Origin: an uncultured Bacteroides sp.
GTDB taxonomy: Bacteria > Bacteroidota > Bacteroidia > Bacteroidales > Bacteroidaceae
Assembly: GCA_949292025.1 (NCBI GenBank)
Contig: CASEYC010000014.1
Coordinates: forward strand, 1 to 40,639
DNA: 40,639 bases
Reading direction: 5' to 3'
The notes below the pieces were generated by a model. That model saw nothing but the letters and a program-made list of their open reading frames with translations. It was not told the DNA's origin and did no database searches. Made by a program: the position numbers and the translations under genes. Every line of letters begins with the position of its first letter. Positions within the stretch are counted from its first letter, which is position 1. Below, piece by piece: positions 1 to 8,061 of this stretch.

Positions 1-25
1 GGAGACGGCGGTCTCCCTTTTTTAT
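1..25 (+). terminator. Intrinsic terminator at left edge
   Basis: GGAGAC and GTCTCC form a 6-bp stem around a short GC loop, followed directly by CTTTTTT. The T-run follows on the plus strand, so it would end a plus-strand gene lying to the left of the window. Confidence 0.7.
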
Positions 26-57
26 TTTGTATTGCCGGATGACCCGTTGCCAGGCTA

Positions 58-112
58 CCACCGCCTTCCTCCGCCCTTTCCGCTACGCTCCAAGGACGGA
101 GGAAGGCGGTGG
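58..112. repeat. Perfect 16-bp inverted repeat
   Basis: The arm at 58-73 (CCACCGCCTTCCTCCG) is the exact reverse complement of 97-112, with a 23-nt spacer. It lies just downstream of the stop codon of the minus-strand transporter gene and has no T-run on either side. It could be a transcript-end hairpin or one copy of a dispersed palindromic repeat; only one copy is present here. Confidence 0.6.
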
Positions 113-154
113 CGGAGTTGCACTTCTAACTTGACGGTAGCATGCAAAACAGAA

Positions 155-1816
155 TCAAAGCAGGAACATCAACAGCACCTGCGCGATGACCACCCGCAGG
201 AACATGCTCAAGGGGTAGACCGTCGCGTAGGCCACTGAGGCATTGTCTCCCGGCAACGTATCATTGGCATAGTTCAATGCCATGGGGTTGGCCATGCTGC
301 CGCAAAGCATGCCCACGGTGGAGCCGAAATCTGTCTTCATCCCTTTGAAAGCCACCGCGCCCACAATCAGCACCGGCACCAACGTCAGCACGAAGCCCGT
401 GCCTATCCACAGCAGGCCCTCGGGGCGGAACACGGTCTCGAAGAAGTGCGCACCCGCATCCAGTCCCAAGCAGGCCAGATAGAGCGAGAGGCCCAGGGAG
501 CGGAGCATCAGGTTGGCGCTGCGCGTGGTGTAGGTAATCATGTGCAGGCGTGGCCCGAACGTGCCGATGAGGATGCCCACGATGATGGGACCGCCCGCCA
601 GGCCCAGCTTGATGGGAGCACTGATGCCCGGCAGGGAGATGGGGATGGCACCCACCATCAGGCCCAGCACGATGCCGATGAAGACGGCCACCAGGTTGGG
701 TTCCTTCAGGCTCTTCACGGCATTGCCCAGCACGCGCTCCACGTTGTGCAGGGCGGCAGCCTCGCCCACCACGGTCAGGCGGTCGCCCATCTGGAGGCGC
801 AAGTCGGCCGTGGCCAGCAGTTGCACGCCGCTGCGGTAGATGCGGGTGATATTCACCCCGTAGCTGTTGCGCAGGTGCAGCGACCCCAGCTTCCGTCCGT
901 TCAGTTCGGGGCGGGTGACGACGATGCGTTGCGAGATGAGTTGGCTGTCTATGGCATTCCAGTCGATGTCTTTCTTGTTCCAGTCCGTGTGCTCCTGCTC
1001 GCCGAAGAGGACGGTCAGCGTCGGGGCGTCCTTCTCGGGGGTGAGCACCAGGAGCCGGTCTCCCTCGCGGATGATGGTGTCCGACGTGGGGATAGTCACC
1101 TTGCCGTCCCGCCACAGGCGCGAGATGACGAACTTGGCGTAATGCAGCCCGCCTATTTCCTTGATGCTCTTGTCGAAGATGGCGGGGTTATGCACCTGGA
1201 AGGCGGCGATATAGGGCTTGTTCACGTTCTCTTTCTCCTTCTCCTGCAAGTCCTCCTTGCGGGCCAGGAACTTGCGCATCAGCAGGATGGCGAGGATGAC
1301 GCCCACCACGCCCAGCGGATAAGTGACCGCACAGCCCAAGGCTGGCGGGGCGGCGTCCATGCCCAGTTGCTTCAACGTCTGCTGGGCCGCGCCAAGGGCC
1401 GGGGTATTAGTTGTGGCCCCGCAGAGGATGCCCACCATGTCCGGCAAGGAAATACCCAGGCCCAGACTGCCCAGCAAGGCCATCAAGGTACCCACCAGCA
1501 CCACGGCGATGGCCAGCATATTGAGCCGCATGCCGCCGCTGCGGAAGGAACTGAAGAATCCGGGGCCCACCTGCAAGCCCAAGGCGTAGACAAACACCAC
1601 CAGGCCGAAGCTCTCGGCGTAGGTCAGCATCTGCGGGTCAATCTGCAGCCCCAGGTGCCCGGCCAATATCCCGGCGAAGAAGACGAACGTCACGCCCAGC
1701 GACACGCCCAGGATGCGCACCTTGCCCAGTCCCAGTCCGATGGCGGAGATGAGCGAAAGTACCGCGAGCGCCTGCAAGGCCGTGTGCTCCACAAACAAAC
1801 TATATAGCCAGTCCAA
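155..1816 (-). CDS. AspT/YidE/YbjL-type transporter with two RCK_C domains
   Basis: Inner-membrane protein of 553 residues. Two hydrophobic AspT/YidE/YbjL duplication domains (about 10-180 and 370-553) flank a soluble cytoplasmic part (about 190-360) that reads as two TrkA-C (RCK_C) modules, with repeats such as EGDRLLVL and MGDRLTVVG. This order and length are usual for the family; AspT itself exchanges aspartate and alanine, but the substrate here cannot be read from the sequence. The repeated small-residue motifs GATTNTPALGAAQ and CGSMANPMALNYA in the two halves support the internal duplication. The start lies 12 nt after the DedA stop, so the two genes are probably cotranscribed. An antisense open frame covers most of the gene and is a GC-rich shadow. 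Confidence 0.88.
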   Translation of the reverse strand: MDWLYSLFVEHTALQALAVLSLISAIGLGLGKVRILGVSLGVTFVFFAGILAGHLGLQIDPQMLTYAESFGLVVFVYALGLQVGPGFFSSFRSGGMRLNMLAIAVVLVGTLMALLGSLGLGISLPDMVGILCGATTNTPALGAAQQTLKQLGMDAAPPALGCAVTYPLGVVGVILAILLMRKFLARKEDLQEKEKENVNKPYIAAFQVHNPAIFDKSIKEIGGLHYAKFVISRLWRDGKVTIPTSDTIIREGDRLLVLTPEKDAPTLTVLFGEQEHTDWNKKDIDWNAIDSQLISQRIVVTRPELNGRKLGSLHLRNSYGVNITRIYRSGVQLLATADLRLQMGDRLTVVGEAAALHNVERVLGNAVKSLKEPNLVAVFIGIVLGLMVGAIPISLPGISAPIKLGLAGGPIIVGILIGTFGPRLHMITYTTRSANLMLRSLGLSLYLACLGLDAGAHFFETVFRPEGLLWIGTGFVLTLVPVLIVGAVAFKGMKTDFGSTVGMLCGSMANPMALNYANDTLPGDNASVAYATVYPLSMFLRVVIAQVLLMFLL

Positions 1817-1828
1817 TGTCGTGTCAGT

Positions 1829-2494
1829 TTAAGATTCAATGCTTTGGTTCTTTGCTTTCTTCAGCTTGCGCCGTTCGCGCACCACCTCGATGATGGCGGG
1901 CAGGATGGAGATGACGATGATGGCCACCACCAGAATCTTCAGGTTCTCCTGCACGAAAGGCAGGTCGCCGAAGAAATAGCCGGCATAGCAGAAGAGGCCC
2001 ACCCACAGGGCACCGCCCGTCACGTTGTAGAGCATGAAGTAATAGTAGTGCATCTTGCCCATCCCGGCCACGAACGGCGCGAACGTGCGGACAATGGGCA
2101 CGAAGCGGGCGATGATGATGGTCTTGCCGCCGTATTTCTTGTAGAATTCGTGGGTCTTGTCCAGGTAGCTCTGCTTGAATATCTTGGAATTGGGATTGCT
2201 GAACAGCCTCCTCCCGAAGTAGTGCCCGATGGCATAGTTGCTCGAATCGCCCAGGACGGCCGCGGCAAACACAATCAACGCCAGGATGTTCACCTCCAGC
2301 GGCATGTTGGGCTGCGCGGCGATGGCTCCCGCCACAAACAATAAGGAATCACCCGGCAGGAAGGGGGTGACCACCAGACCGGTCTCGCAGAAAATCACCA
2401 GGAACAGGATGGCATACGTCCACAGATGATATTGCTGGACGATGTTGACCATGTGCACATCGATGTGCAGGATGAAATCGATAATGAAATCCAT
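1829..2494 (-). CDS. DedA family membrane protein
   Basis: 221-residue integral membrane protein of the DedA/SNARE-associated (VTT) family. Visible signatures are an acidic membrane-embedded segment with [17 protein letters not shown] (about residues 37-53), GDSSNYAIG (about 82-90) and the family motif [16 protein letters not shown] (about 126-141) with its conserved arginines. The tail is strongly basic ([10 protein letters not shown]). DedA proteins are linked to proton-dependent membrane homeostasis and lipid-carrier (undecaprenyl phosphate) recycling in other bacteria; the exact role here is not shown. It is the first gene of a two-gene unit with the downstream AspT-like transporter. No TAnnTTTG promoter is visible between it and the tRNA terminator. 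Confidence 0.9.
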   Translation of the reverse strand: MDFIIDFILHIDVHMVNIVQQYHLWTYAILFLVIFCETGLVVTPFLPGDSLLFVAGAIAAQPNMPLEVNILALIVFAAAVLGDSSNYAIGHYFGRRLFSNPNSKIFKQSYLDKTHEFYKKYGGKTIIIARFVPIVRTFAPFVAGMGKMHYYYFMLYNVTGGALWVGLFCYAGYFFGDLPFVQENLKILVVAIIVISILPAIIEVVRERRKLKKAKNQSIES

Positions 2495-2527
2495 ATAGTT
2501 ATTGCTTTATGCTGTCTCTTATCAAGA

Positions 2528-2566
2528 GAAAAAGGCGACCGCAATGTAAGCTTGCAGCCGCCCTTT
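2528..2566 (-). terminator. Terminator of the tRNA operon
   Basis: On the minus strand GGCGGCTGCAA (2552-2562) pairs with TTGCGGTCGCC (2534-2544) as an 11-bp stem with two G-T pairs, followed by TTTTTCTC. It lies directly after tRNA-Glu, the last gene of the cluster. Confidence 0.8.
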
Positions 2567-2578
2567 TCATTCATCAAG

Positions 2579-2650
2579 TAGTGGATACGAGAATCGAACT
2601 CGTGTTCCATGCGTGAGAGGCATGTGTCCTAGCCGCTAGACGAATCCACC
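2579..2650 (-). tRNA. tRNA-Glu (anticodon CTC)
   Basis: The minus strand folds into a 72-nt cloverleaf: acceptor GGTGGAT/ATCCACT (with a G-U first pair), anticodon stem CATGC/GCATG around loop CTCTCAC, T arm ACGAG-TTCGATT-CTCGT. The CTC anticodon reads GAG. No CCA is encoded. It is the last gene of the Ser-Lys-Glu cluster. Confidence 0.95.
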
Positions 2651-2670
2651 AGACTATTTGTCAATCGTTG

Positions 2671-2743
2671 TACACCCTCAGGGATTCGAACCCTGGACCC
2701 ACTGATTAAGAGTCAGTTGCTCTACCAACTGAGCTAAGAGTGC
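2671..2743 (-). tRNA. tRNA-Lys (anticodon CTT)
   Basis: 73-nt cloverleaf on the minus strand: acceptor GCACTCT/AGGGTGT, D-arm TAGCTCAGTTGGTAGAGCA, anticodon loop CTCTTAA within the ACTGA/TCAGT stem, T-loop GGTTCGAATCC. CTT reads AAG. No encoded CCA. It is the middle gene of the cluster. Confidence 0.95.
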
Positions 2744-2754
2744 GTTTCTGTCCG

Positions 2755-2843
2755 CGGAAGCGGGGGGATTCGAACCCCCGGTACGGAAATACCCGTACGT
2801 CAGTTTAGCAAACTGGTGGTTTCAGCCACTCACCCACACTTCC
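2755..2843 (-). tRNA. tRNA-Ser (anticodon GCT)
   Basis: 89-nt class II tRNA on the minus strand with acceptor GGAAGTG/CGCTTCC, discriminator G, anticodon loop TTGCTAA and a long variable arm (GTACGGG...CCGTAC) typical of tRNA-Ser. GCT reads AGC/AGU. It is the first gene of the cluster, about 30 nt downstream of a consensus promoter. Confidence 0.95.
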
Positions 2844-2874
2844 TTTCGTGACCAGCATTGTTTCAAATGCGGTG

Positions 2875-2905
2875 CAAAGGTAGGCAAAGTTTTGATACCT
2901 GCAAA
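2875..2905 (-). promoter_or_regulatory. Promoter of the tRNA-Ser-Lys-Glu operon
   Basis: On the minus strand a -33 TTTG (2902-2905) and a -7 TACCTTTG (2875-2882) are separated by 19 nt, an exact match to the Bacteroidetes housekeeping promoter TTTG-N19-21-TAnnTTTG. Confidence 0.85.
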
Positions 2906-2975
2906 CATTTTCCCCATATTTTTTTCAAACTTTTCTTTTTTAGGCAGGAAATGCGGTGGAAATCAGCAAAAAGGC

Positions 2976-2983
2976 TATCTTTG
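2976..2983 (+). promoter_or_regulatory. -7 element (TATCTTTG) of the Crp/Fnr gene
   Basis: TATCTTTG matches the Bacteroidetes -7 box and lies 21 nt before the ATG at 3005. It falls inside a longer upstream open frame (from 2858), which argues that the real start is the downstream ATG. Confidence 0.7.
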
Positions 2984-3004
2984 CCGAAATTATTGTTCAG
3001 ACGA

Positions 3005-3589
3005 ATGGATACATTATTAAAAGAGACCATCAACGAGACGGTCAACCGGCGTTTCCCGGAGATGACCATCGAGAGCCGCAAATTGCTGGCCAGCATCGTC
3101 ACGCGCAAGGATATGGAGAAGGGGGAAATCCTCCTGAAGGAAGGACAAGTCAGCCACCATTTCGTTGTCGTGGCCAAAGGCATGGTCCGCCAATTCTATT
3201 ATAAGAACGGGAAAGACGTCACCGAACATTTCTCCTACGAAGGCGACATTGTCATCTGCATCGAGAGCGTCCTGCAACAAGAGCCTACCCGCCTGATGAT
3301 AGAGGCATTGGAAGCCGGCACGCTCTATCTGATTCCTGCCGACCAGCTCCTGAAACTGTCCAAGGAATCCTGGGAAATCAACATGTTCTACCGGAAGATG
3401 CTGGAGTACAGCCTCATTGTTTCGCAGAAGAAAGCCGATTCCTGGCGCTTCGAGACTGCCCGCGAGCGTTACCTGCGACTGATGGAGACGCAGCCGGAAG
3501 TCATCAAGCGCGCTCCGCTGGCCCATATCGCCTCCTATTTGCTCATGACGCCCGAGACGCTCAGCCGGGTTCGCGCCGGCGCCCTGTGA
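3005..3589 (+). CDS. Crp/Fnr family transcriptional regulator
   Basis: 194 residues. The N-terminal two-thirds is a cyclic-nucleotide-binding-type beta barrel (KGEILLKEGQVSHHFVVVAKGMV, with strands running to about residue 120). The C-terminal winged-helix DNA-binding region ends with IASYLLMTPETLSRVR, the usual recognition-helix signature in Bacteroidetes Crp/Fnr proteins. The classical cAMP-contact residues are not obvious and no Fnr-type cysteine cluster is seen, so the ligand is unknown. I chose the ATG at 3005 because a consensus -7 box lies just upstream of it and inside the longer frame. The stop TGA is followed ten nucleotides later by a 21-nt tandem repeat that stays open in the same frame for about 38 more codons. 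Confidence 0.85.
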   Translation: MDTLLKETINETVNRRFPEMTIESRKLLASIVTRKDMEKGEILLKEGQVSHHFVVVAKGMVRQFYYKNGKDVTEHFSYEGDIVICIESVLQQEPTRLMIEALEAGTLYLIPADQLLKLSKESWEINMFYRKMLEYSLIVSQKKADSWRFETARERYLRLMETQPEVIKRAPLAHIASYLLMTPETLSRVRAGAL

Positions 3590-3598
3590 CCCCATCCG

Positions 3599-3686
3599 GC
3601 CAAAGAGGGACTTGAGACGGCTAAACAGGACTTTGAGCACGCCAAAGAGGCACTTTGCGCTTCGTTAAGAGGCACTTTGACCAAAC
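3599..3686 (+). repeat. 21-23-nt tandem repeat, locus 1
   Basis: Four imperfect units begin at 3599, 3620, 3641 and 3664, based on GCCAAAGAGGCACTTTG. Each unit holds the small palindrome CAAAG-5 nt-CTTTG. The array starts 10 nt after the Crp/Fnr stop and ends before the fcl start. Confidence 0.8.
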
Positions 3687-3705
3687 CGAGTTTTATCCAT
3701 ATAAT

Positions 3706-4806
3706 ATGATAGACAAATCAGCCAAAATTTATGTGGCAGGACACCACGGACTGGTGGGTTCGGCCATTTGGAACAACCTCTTGCAGAGAGGATATACCAA
3801 CCTGGTGGGCAAAAGCCACCGCGAATTGGACCTGTTGGATGCTGTGGCCGTCCGCCAATTCTTCGACACGGAACAACCCGAAGCCGTGGTGCTGGCCGCC
3901 GCCCATGTGGGGGGCATCATGGCCAACCTGCAATACCGCGCGGACTTCATCTACCAGAACCTGCAAATCCAGCAGAACGTCATCGGCGAGAGTTTCCGCC
4001 ACGGCGTGCAGAAACTGCTCTTCCTGGGCAGCACCTGCATCTACCCGCGTGAGGCTCCCCAGCCCATGAAGGAAGACTGCCTGCTGACGTCTCCCTTGGA
4101 ATACACCAACGAGCCGTATGCCATCGCCAAGATAGCCGGCCTGAAGATGTGCGAGAGCTTCAACCTGCAATACGGCACCAATTACATCGCCGTCATGCCC
4201 ACCAATCTTTATGGTCCCAACGACAACTTCCACCTGGAGAACAGCCATGTGCTGCCCGCCATGATACGCAAAATCCACCTGGCCAAATGCCTGAACGAGG
4301 GCGACTGGGATGCCGTGCGCAAGGACTTGGATCTCCGCCCCGTGGAAGGCGTGACCGGCAACAGCAGCCAGCAGGAAATCTTGGAGAAACTGGCCAAGTT
4401 CGGCATCACTCCGGAAGCCGTGACCCTTTGGGGGACAGGAACGCCCCTGCGCGAATTCCTTTGGAGCGAGGAGATGGCCGATGCCAGCGTGCACGTATTA
4501 TTAAATGTGGACTTCAAGGACACCTACACGCCGGGCAGCCGGGAAATCCGCAACTGCCACATCAACGTGGGCACAGGCAAGGAGCTCAGCATCCGCGAGG
4601 TGGCCGGGAAAATCATGCGGGAAATCGGATTCAAAGGGGAACTGCGTTGGGATGCCTCGAAGCCGGACGGCACCCTGCGCAAGCTGACAGACGTCAGCAA
4701 GCTGCACGCACTGGGCTGGCATCACAAGATAGAGATTGACGAGGGCATCCACCGGCTGTACGAATGGTACCTGAAGGGGATTTGCATCAATCACAAAGAG
4801 GAATAG
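3706..4806 (+). CDS. fcl: GDP-L-fucose synthase
   Basis: 366-residue cytosolic NADPH-dependent epimerase/reductase of the extended SDR family that converts GDP-4-keto-6-deoxymannose to GDP-L-fucose, the donor for fucosylated surface glycans. Visible: Rossmann motif AGHHGLVGSAI (about 9-19), LGSTCIYP with the catalytic Ser (about 107-114), EPYAIAKIAG with the catalytic Tyr and Lys (about 137-146), and LYGPNDNF. Bacteroidales versions are longer than the E. coli enzyme because of an insertion before WGTGTPLREFLW, and that insertion is present (about 205-250). The ATG at 3706 is preferred over an upstream in-frame ATG because the Rossmann strand follows at once. The preceding enzyme, GDP-mannose 4,6-dehydratase, is encoded about 8 kb away in this window. 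Confidence 0.95.
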   Translation: MIDKSAKIYVAGHHGLVGSAIWNNLLQRGYTNLVGKSHRELDLLDAVAVRQFFDTEQPEAVVLAAAHVGGIMANLQYRADFIYQNLQIQQNVIGESFRHGVQKLLFLGSTCIYPREAPQPMKEDCLLTSPLEYTNEPYAIAKIAGLKMCESFNLQYGTNYIAVMPTNLYGPNDNFHLENSHVLPAMIRKIHLAKCLNEGDWDAVRKDLDLRPVEGVTGNSSQQEILEKLAKFGITPEAVTLWGTGTPLREFLWSEEMADASVHVLLNVDFKDTYTPGSREIRNCHINVGTGKELSIREVAGKIMREIGFKGELRWDASKPDGTLRKLTDVSKLHALGWHHKIEIDEGIHRLYEWYLKGICINHKEE

Positions 4807-4812
4807 ATATTA

Positions 4813-4922
4813 TTTAGGCGCGGATTACGCGGATTTCACGGATATATCATTTGCAAGACCATTGATATTCATAATTCCATGATAAAACTTAATCCGTGAA
4901 ATCCGCGTAATCCGCGCCTAAA
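4813..4922. repeat. Long palindromic element, copy 1
   Basis: A left arm at 4813-4843 (TTTAGGCGCGGATTACGCGG and on) is the near-perfect reverse complement of 4892-4922, around a 48-nt AT-rich centre containing CCATTGATATTCA. It lies between the convergent fcl and riboflavin synthase genes, where its RNA hairpin could also act as a transcript end. Confidence 0.9.
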
Positions 4923-4934
4923 TCAAATTATCAT

Positions 4935-5537
4935 TTACCGATACTGTATCATCCTGCTGATATACTTCCCGATGATGTCGAACTCGATGTTCACCACGCT
5001 CCCCACCCGGATGGCGTGGAAATTGGTGTGCTCGAAGGTATAAGGGATGATGGCCACTTGAAACGTATCGTCCGTCGGGTTGCAGACGGTCAGGCTGACG
5101 CCGTTGACGGTGACGGAACCCTTGTCCACGGTGATGTAGCCGCGCTTGGCCATCTCCTTGTCGAAGGCATAGCGGAAGGTGAAGTAATAGCTTCCCTCGG
5201 CATCCTCCACCGCCGTGCATGTGGCGGTTTGGTCCACGTGGCCCTGCACGATGTGTCCGTCCAGGCGGCCGTTCATCAGCATGCTGCGCTCCACGTTCAC
5301 CTCGTCGCCCACCTGCAGCAGGCCCAGGTTGGAGCGGTCCAGCGTCTCCTTCATGGCCGTCACCGTGTAGGTGTCGTCCGTGAGGCTTACCACCGTCAGG
5401 CAGACGCCGTTGTGGGACACGCTTTGGTCTATCTTCAATTCATCCACAAAAGAGCACTTGAACGTGAAGTGCACATTCTCTTGGTCCTTGACCATCGCCA
5501 CCAGCGTGGCGCATTCTTCTACTATTCCGGAAAACAT
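4935..5537 (-). CDS. ribE: Riboflavin synthase, alpha chain
   Basis: 200 residues, the usual length. The enzyme dismutates two 6,7-dimethyl-8-ribityllumazine molecules to riboflavin in the cytosol. It shows the N-terminal MFSGIVEE start, two lumazine-binding beta-barrel repeats (about 1-95 and 96-190) with the paired motifs SVSHNGVCLTVV and SVTVNGVSLTVC, and the GHVDQTATC segment between them. The frame stays open upstream to 5651, but a -7 element lies at 5561-5568 inside that extension and family members start at MFSG, so I use 5537; an ATG two codons earlier is also possible. The gene symbol follows E. coli usage (ribE/ribC naming differs between species). Confidence 0.93.
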   Translation of the reverse strand: MFSGIVEECATLVAMVKDQENVHFTFKCSFVDELKIDQSVSHNGVCLTVVSLTDDTYTVTAMKETLDRSNLGLLQVGDEVNVERSMLMNGRLDGHIVQGHVDQTATCTAVEDAEGSYYFTFRYAFDKEMAKRGYITVDKGSVTVNGVSLTVCNPTDDTFQVAIIPYTFEHTNFHAIRVGSVVNIEFDIIGKYISRMIQYR

Positions 5538-5560
5538 AAGCATTGGTTTTAAACTCGGGG

Positions 5561-5568
5561 CAAAGGTA
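5561..5568 (-). promoter_or_regulatory. -7 element of riboflavin synthase
   Basis: TACCTTTG on the minus strand, 23 nt upstream of the chosen start. It decides against the longer open frame, which would put the promoter within coding sequence. Confidence 0.7.
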
Positions 5569-5614
5569 AGAAAAACCTCCGTATTTCGCGCCGGCATCCT
5601 AAAAAACTCCTGCA

Positions 5615-6868
5615 TTAGCCCATACCGAGCATGGGACCTACAAGCGCCCACAATCCCATGTAGCGCAACATGAATTCAATGCCTCCCAAGACATGGCCGG
5701 ACATGGACAAGTCGGTCAGGGTGGACGAACTCCAAAGGTTATGTGCATTCACCGCATTGGAGTAAGGCACAAAATCATCTTGTGGAGAGTGGTATAAGTA
5801 GACAGGCACTTGCGATGGAAGGGATGAGTTGATAAGTGAATTTTTCCGCAGTGCCTCGATGACGGCGACGACATCGGCATTTCCATTGAATGCAGGCGCG
5901 GCAAAGAAATCCGGATGTACCACTTGGGTGATGTAGGAACCCAATGCTTCGTGCCATTCGGAAAGCGGCCGCGTAGAGAACATTTCATTCAGGCCGTTCT
6001 CAATGACTTCCGGAGCGTACAGGTTTTCATCGCTGACACTCAACTGCTCTCCATATACCATGCCGCGAATCAGATAGGGGGCATAGCCGGTACATGCGTA
6101 GGGCAGGGGGGTATCTTGGTAAGACAGGAAGGTTTGCAGGATGCTTTCCAAGTCATAAGGGCCTCCACCGGCATATACAGCCCGGACGCTCCCAGCCAGT
6201 CCTCGTCTTTCCAGTTCGAGCAAGGTGGCCATGGATGCTTGTCCGCCTTGCGAGTATCCCATCAATTCAATGGCATCGCTTGTTTCTGCCAGCGATTTCT
6301 GTTGCAGATATTCGCGTGCTGCTTCAATCATGTCGGCGCAGGCGGTGCCGGTCAGTTGGTTATGCAGATACGGGTGCTGGCGGTCAGGGGTCTGGCTGGA
6401 GCCATATCCGATATAATCGGCCATGACGATGACATGTCCGCGGATGACCGGCAGCATTTCGTAGTAGAAGAGTTGCTTCGACGGAGCTTCTTCCATGTTG
6501 AGCGTCCCATGTTGGATGCTGACCAGATGGTCGTAGGAGGTGGTCCCTTGGGGCATGGCTATGACTCCCGATGCGGTAATCGGGTTCCCATCCACGCCTG
6601 TGGTGCTATATTCGATGGCAGTCACATCCACATCGCACATCAACAGGGTGACAAAGTCCATAGGCAAGCTGATGCCTTGGCCGGCCACAAAGTCTACCAC
6701 CATTGCTGCCAGTTCTTCCCGCTCGAAGCTGGCTTCCGCAATCACCCTGGTCAGGCGGCCTGTTTCTGCGGGAGGCTCCTCCCAAGGGGTTTCTTCGTCG
6801 TTGCTGCAGGCTGCCAGGCAGAACAGCAACAATAAGGCCAATAGTTTGTTGGTAAGATGTTTGTTCAT
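5615..6868 (-). CDS. Exported lipase-like alpha/beta-hydrolase lipoprotein
   Basis: 417 residues. The N terminus is a lipoprotein signal peptide ending in lipobox LAAC (Cys about 21) followed by SNDEE, so the mature protein should be membrane anchored and probably surface or periplasmic. The body is an alpha/beta hydrolase: HG oxyanion-type motif (SIQHGTLN, about 120), nucleophile elbow GYSQGG (about 205), and a late HSPQDDFVPYSNA segment supplying the likely acid, with a C-terminal SGHVLGG supplying the likely His. This pattern resembles secretory lipase/esterase families. The substrate is unknown. It has its own -7 box and is separated by about 340 nt from the phosphate operon. The C-terminal part overlaps only the spurious upstream extension of riboflavin synthase. 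Confidence 0.82.
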   Translation of the reverse strand: MNKHLTNKLLALLLLFCLAACSNDEETPWEEPPAETGRLTRVIAEASFEREELAAMVVDFVAGQGISLPMDFVTLLMCDVDVTAIEYSTTGVDGNPITASGVIAMPQGTTSYDHLVSIQHGTLNMEEAPSKQLFYYEMLPVIRGHVIVMADYIGYGSSQTPDRQHPYLHNQLTGTACADMIEAAREYLQQKSLAETSDAIELMGYSQGGQASMATLLELERRGLAGSVRAVYAGGGPYDLESILQTFLSYQDTPLPYACTGYAPYLIRGMVYGEQLSVSDENLYAPEVIENGLNEMFSTRPLSEWHEALGSYITQVVHPDFFAAPAFNGNADVVAVIEALRKNSLINSSLPSQVPVYLYHSPQDDFVPYSNAVNAHNLWSSSTLTDLSMSGHVLGGIEFMLRYMGLWALVGPMLGMG

Positions 6869-6903
6869 GCTTCTATAGGTTTTATCGCTTCATTTAATCG
6901 CTG

Positions 6904-6911
6904 CAAATATA
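6904..6911 (-). promoter_or_regulatory. -7 element of the hydrolase gene
   Basis: TATATTTG on the minus strand, 36 nt upstream of the start at 6868. It matches TAnnTTTG exactly. A TTTG (6935-6938) lies 23 nt further upstream, slightly beyond the usual spacing. Confidence 0.65.
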
Positions 6912-6914
6912 TAA

Positions 6915-6950
6915 CAAAAAACGGAAGCTTTTCACAAAGCCTCCGTTTTC
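6915..6950 (-). terminator. Terminator downstream of phoU
   Basis: A 14-bp stem with one G-T pair (6918-6931 with 6936-6949, AAAACGGA...TCCGTTTT), flanked by T-runs on both strands. On the minus strand it would end the pst-phoU transcript. From 6951 to 7206 I see no gene or other clear element. Confidence 0.75.
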
Positions 6951-7206
6951 AGTTTTCAATAGGTATTAGTTTTTTTTTAAGGTAAAAAGATTGTTTTCAG
7001 GATAACGGTGCAAATGTAGGCCTTTTTGAAGCCACTAACCAAATAAAAATATATGTCCTATAACACATTTTCGGAAAAACATTTGATTTCGTTATCATTT
7101 CAAAGGGCTTTTCTACATTCACAAAGTTTTTCTAAAACAAAGATACGTTTAATTTCCGTCGTATCGCACCGTTTTCCCGAAAAAACTTCTTCCTACCTGC
7201 ATATCT

Positions 7207-7896
7207 TTATTCCTTGGGATAGCCTTCGTCTGTCCGTCCGCTATGCTTCAGCACCTTGGCGTCGATGAAGAAGACGATCTCTTCGGCAATGTTCGTGATG
7301 TGGTCGCCGGAACGCTCCAGCTTGCGGAACACGCTGAGCAGCTCCAGGCAATAGTGGGCGCTGTCCGGGTGCTGGCCGATGTATTCCGTCAGGATGGCAG
7401 GGGCGTTGGCGTTGATTTCGTCCACCAGGTTGTCCTTGGCAAAGACGGAGATGGCCAGGTCCTGGCTTTCCTCCTGGAGGGCGCGCTTGGCCAGTTCGAG
7501 CATGGAGAGCACCTGGGCAATCATCTCTTTCAGGCGGAGCTTCTCCATCAGTTCGGCGTCCATGACGGGCTCCATCGTGTTCAGGGCAAAGCGGGAGATG
7601 CCCTCGGCAAAGTCGCCCAGACGCTCCAGGTCGTTGTTGATTTTCAGCATGGCCAGCACGAAGCGCAGGTCGATGGCCACGGGGTTGTAGAGGGCGATGA
7701 TGTCCTCCACGTCGCTGTCAATCTTCAGCTCGAAGGCATTGACACGGCGTTCGCACACGCATACTTGCTGGGCCAGTTCGCGGTCGGAAGTCAGCACGGC
7801 GTCGCCCGCGCGCTCCAATTGGTTGTAGACCAGGGTCCACATCTCGTCTATTTCCTTCTTCAACAAGACGAGTTCAGATTCTATGAATTTCACCAT
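7207..7896 (-). CDS. phoU: Phosphate signalling complex protein PhoU
   Basis: 229 residues made of two PhoU three-helix repeats. It carries the family metal-binding motif in both halves: INNDLERLGDFAEGI (about 85-99) and FRKLERSGDHITNIAEEI (about 190-207). PhoU links the Pst transporter to phosphate-dependent gene control and dampens uptake when phosphate is plentiful. It is the last gene of the pstC-pstA-pstB-phoU unit, which is the usual order. The gap to pstB is unusually long for an operon (165 nt) because it contains a long palindromic element. Confidence 0.93.
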   Translation of the reverse strand: MVKFIESELVLLKKEIDEMWTLVYNQLERAGDAVLTSDRELAQQVCVCERRVNAFELKIDSDVEDIIALYNPVAIDLRFVLAMLKINNDLERLGDFAEGISRFALNTMEPVMDAELMEKLRLKEMIAQVLSMLELAKRALQEESQDLAISVFAKDNLVDEINANAPAILTEYIGQHPDSAHYCLELLSVFRKLERSGDHITNIAEEIVFFIDAKVLKHSGRTDEGYPKE

Positions 7897-7920
7897 ATTA
7901 TTGTGGGTTTTAAGTTGGTT

Positions 7921-8056
7921 AAATGATAATTTATCAGCGTTTTTTGGCGCGGATTACGCGGATTTCACGGATATTTTTATTCTAAATCGTTGGATTCCAT
8001 TGGTCATATAAATAATTAATCCGTGAAATCCGCGTAATTCGCGCCTAAACTAAATT
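7921..8056. repeat. Long palindromic element, copy 2
   Basis: Arms 7946-7972 and 8019-8045 are inverted around ATTTTTATTCTAAATCG...AATAATTA. It is nearly identical over more than 120 nt, flanks included (AAATGATAATTTATCAGCG on the left), to the copy at 38421-38556. It sits inside the phosphate operon between pstB and phoU. Confidence 0.92.
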
Positions 8057-8061
8057 CTTAT

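Noticed and set aside
446-1807. 453-residue plus-strand frame opposite the AspT-like transporter
   Set aside because: Antisense shadow; Gln/His-rich low-complexity translation without domains, opposite a well-supported gene.
2858-3004. N-terminal extension of the Crp/Fnr regulator
   Set aside because: It overlaps both the tRNA promoter and the regulator's own -7 box, and family members start near the downstream ATG.
3655-3705. Upstream in-frame start for fcl
   Set aside because: The added residues come from the tandem repeat and do not resemble the fcl N terminus; the Rossmann strand follows the ATG at 3706.
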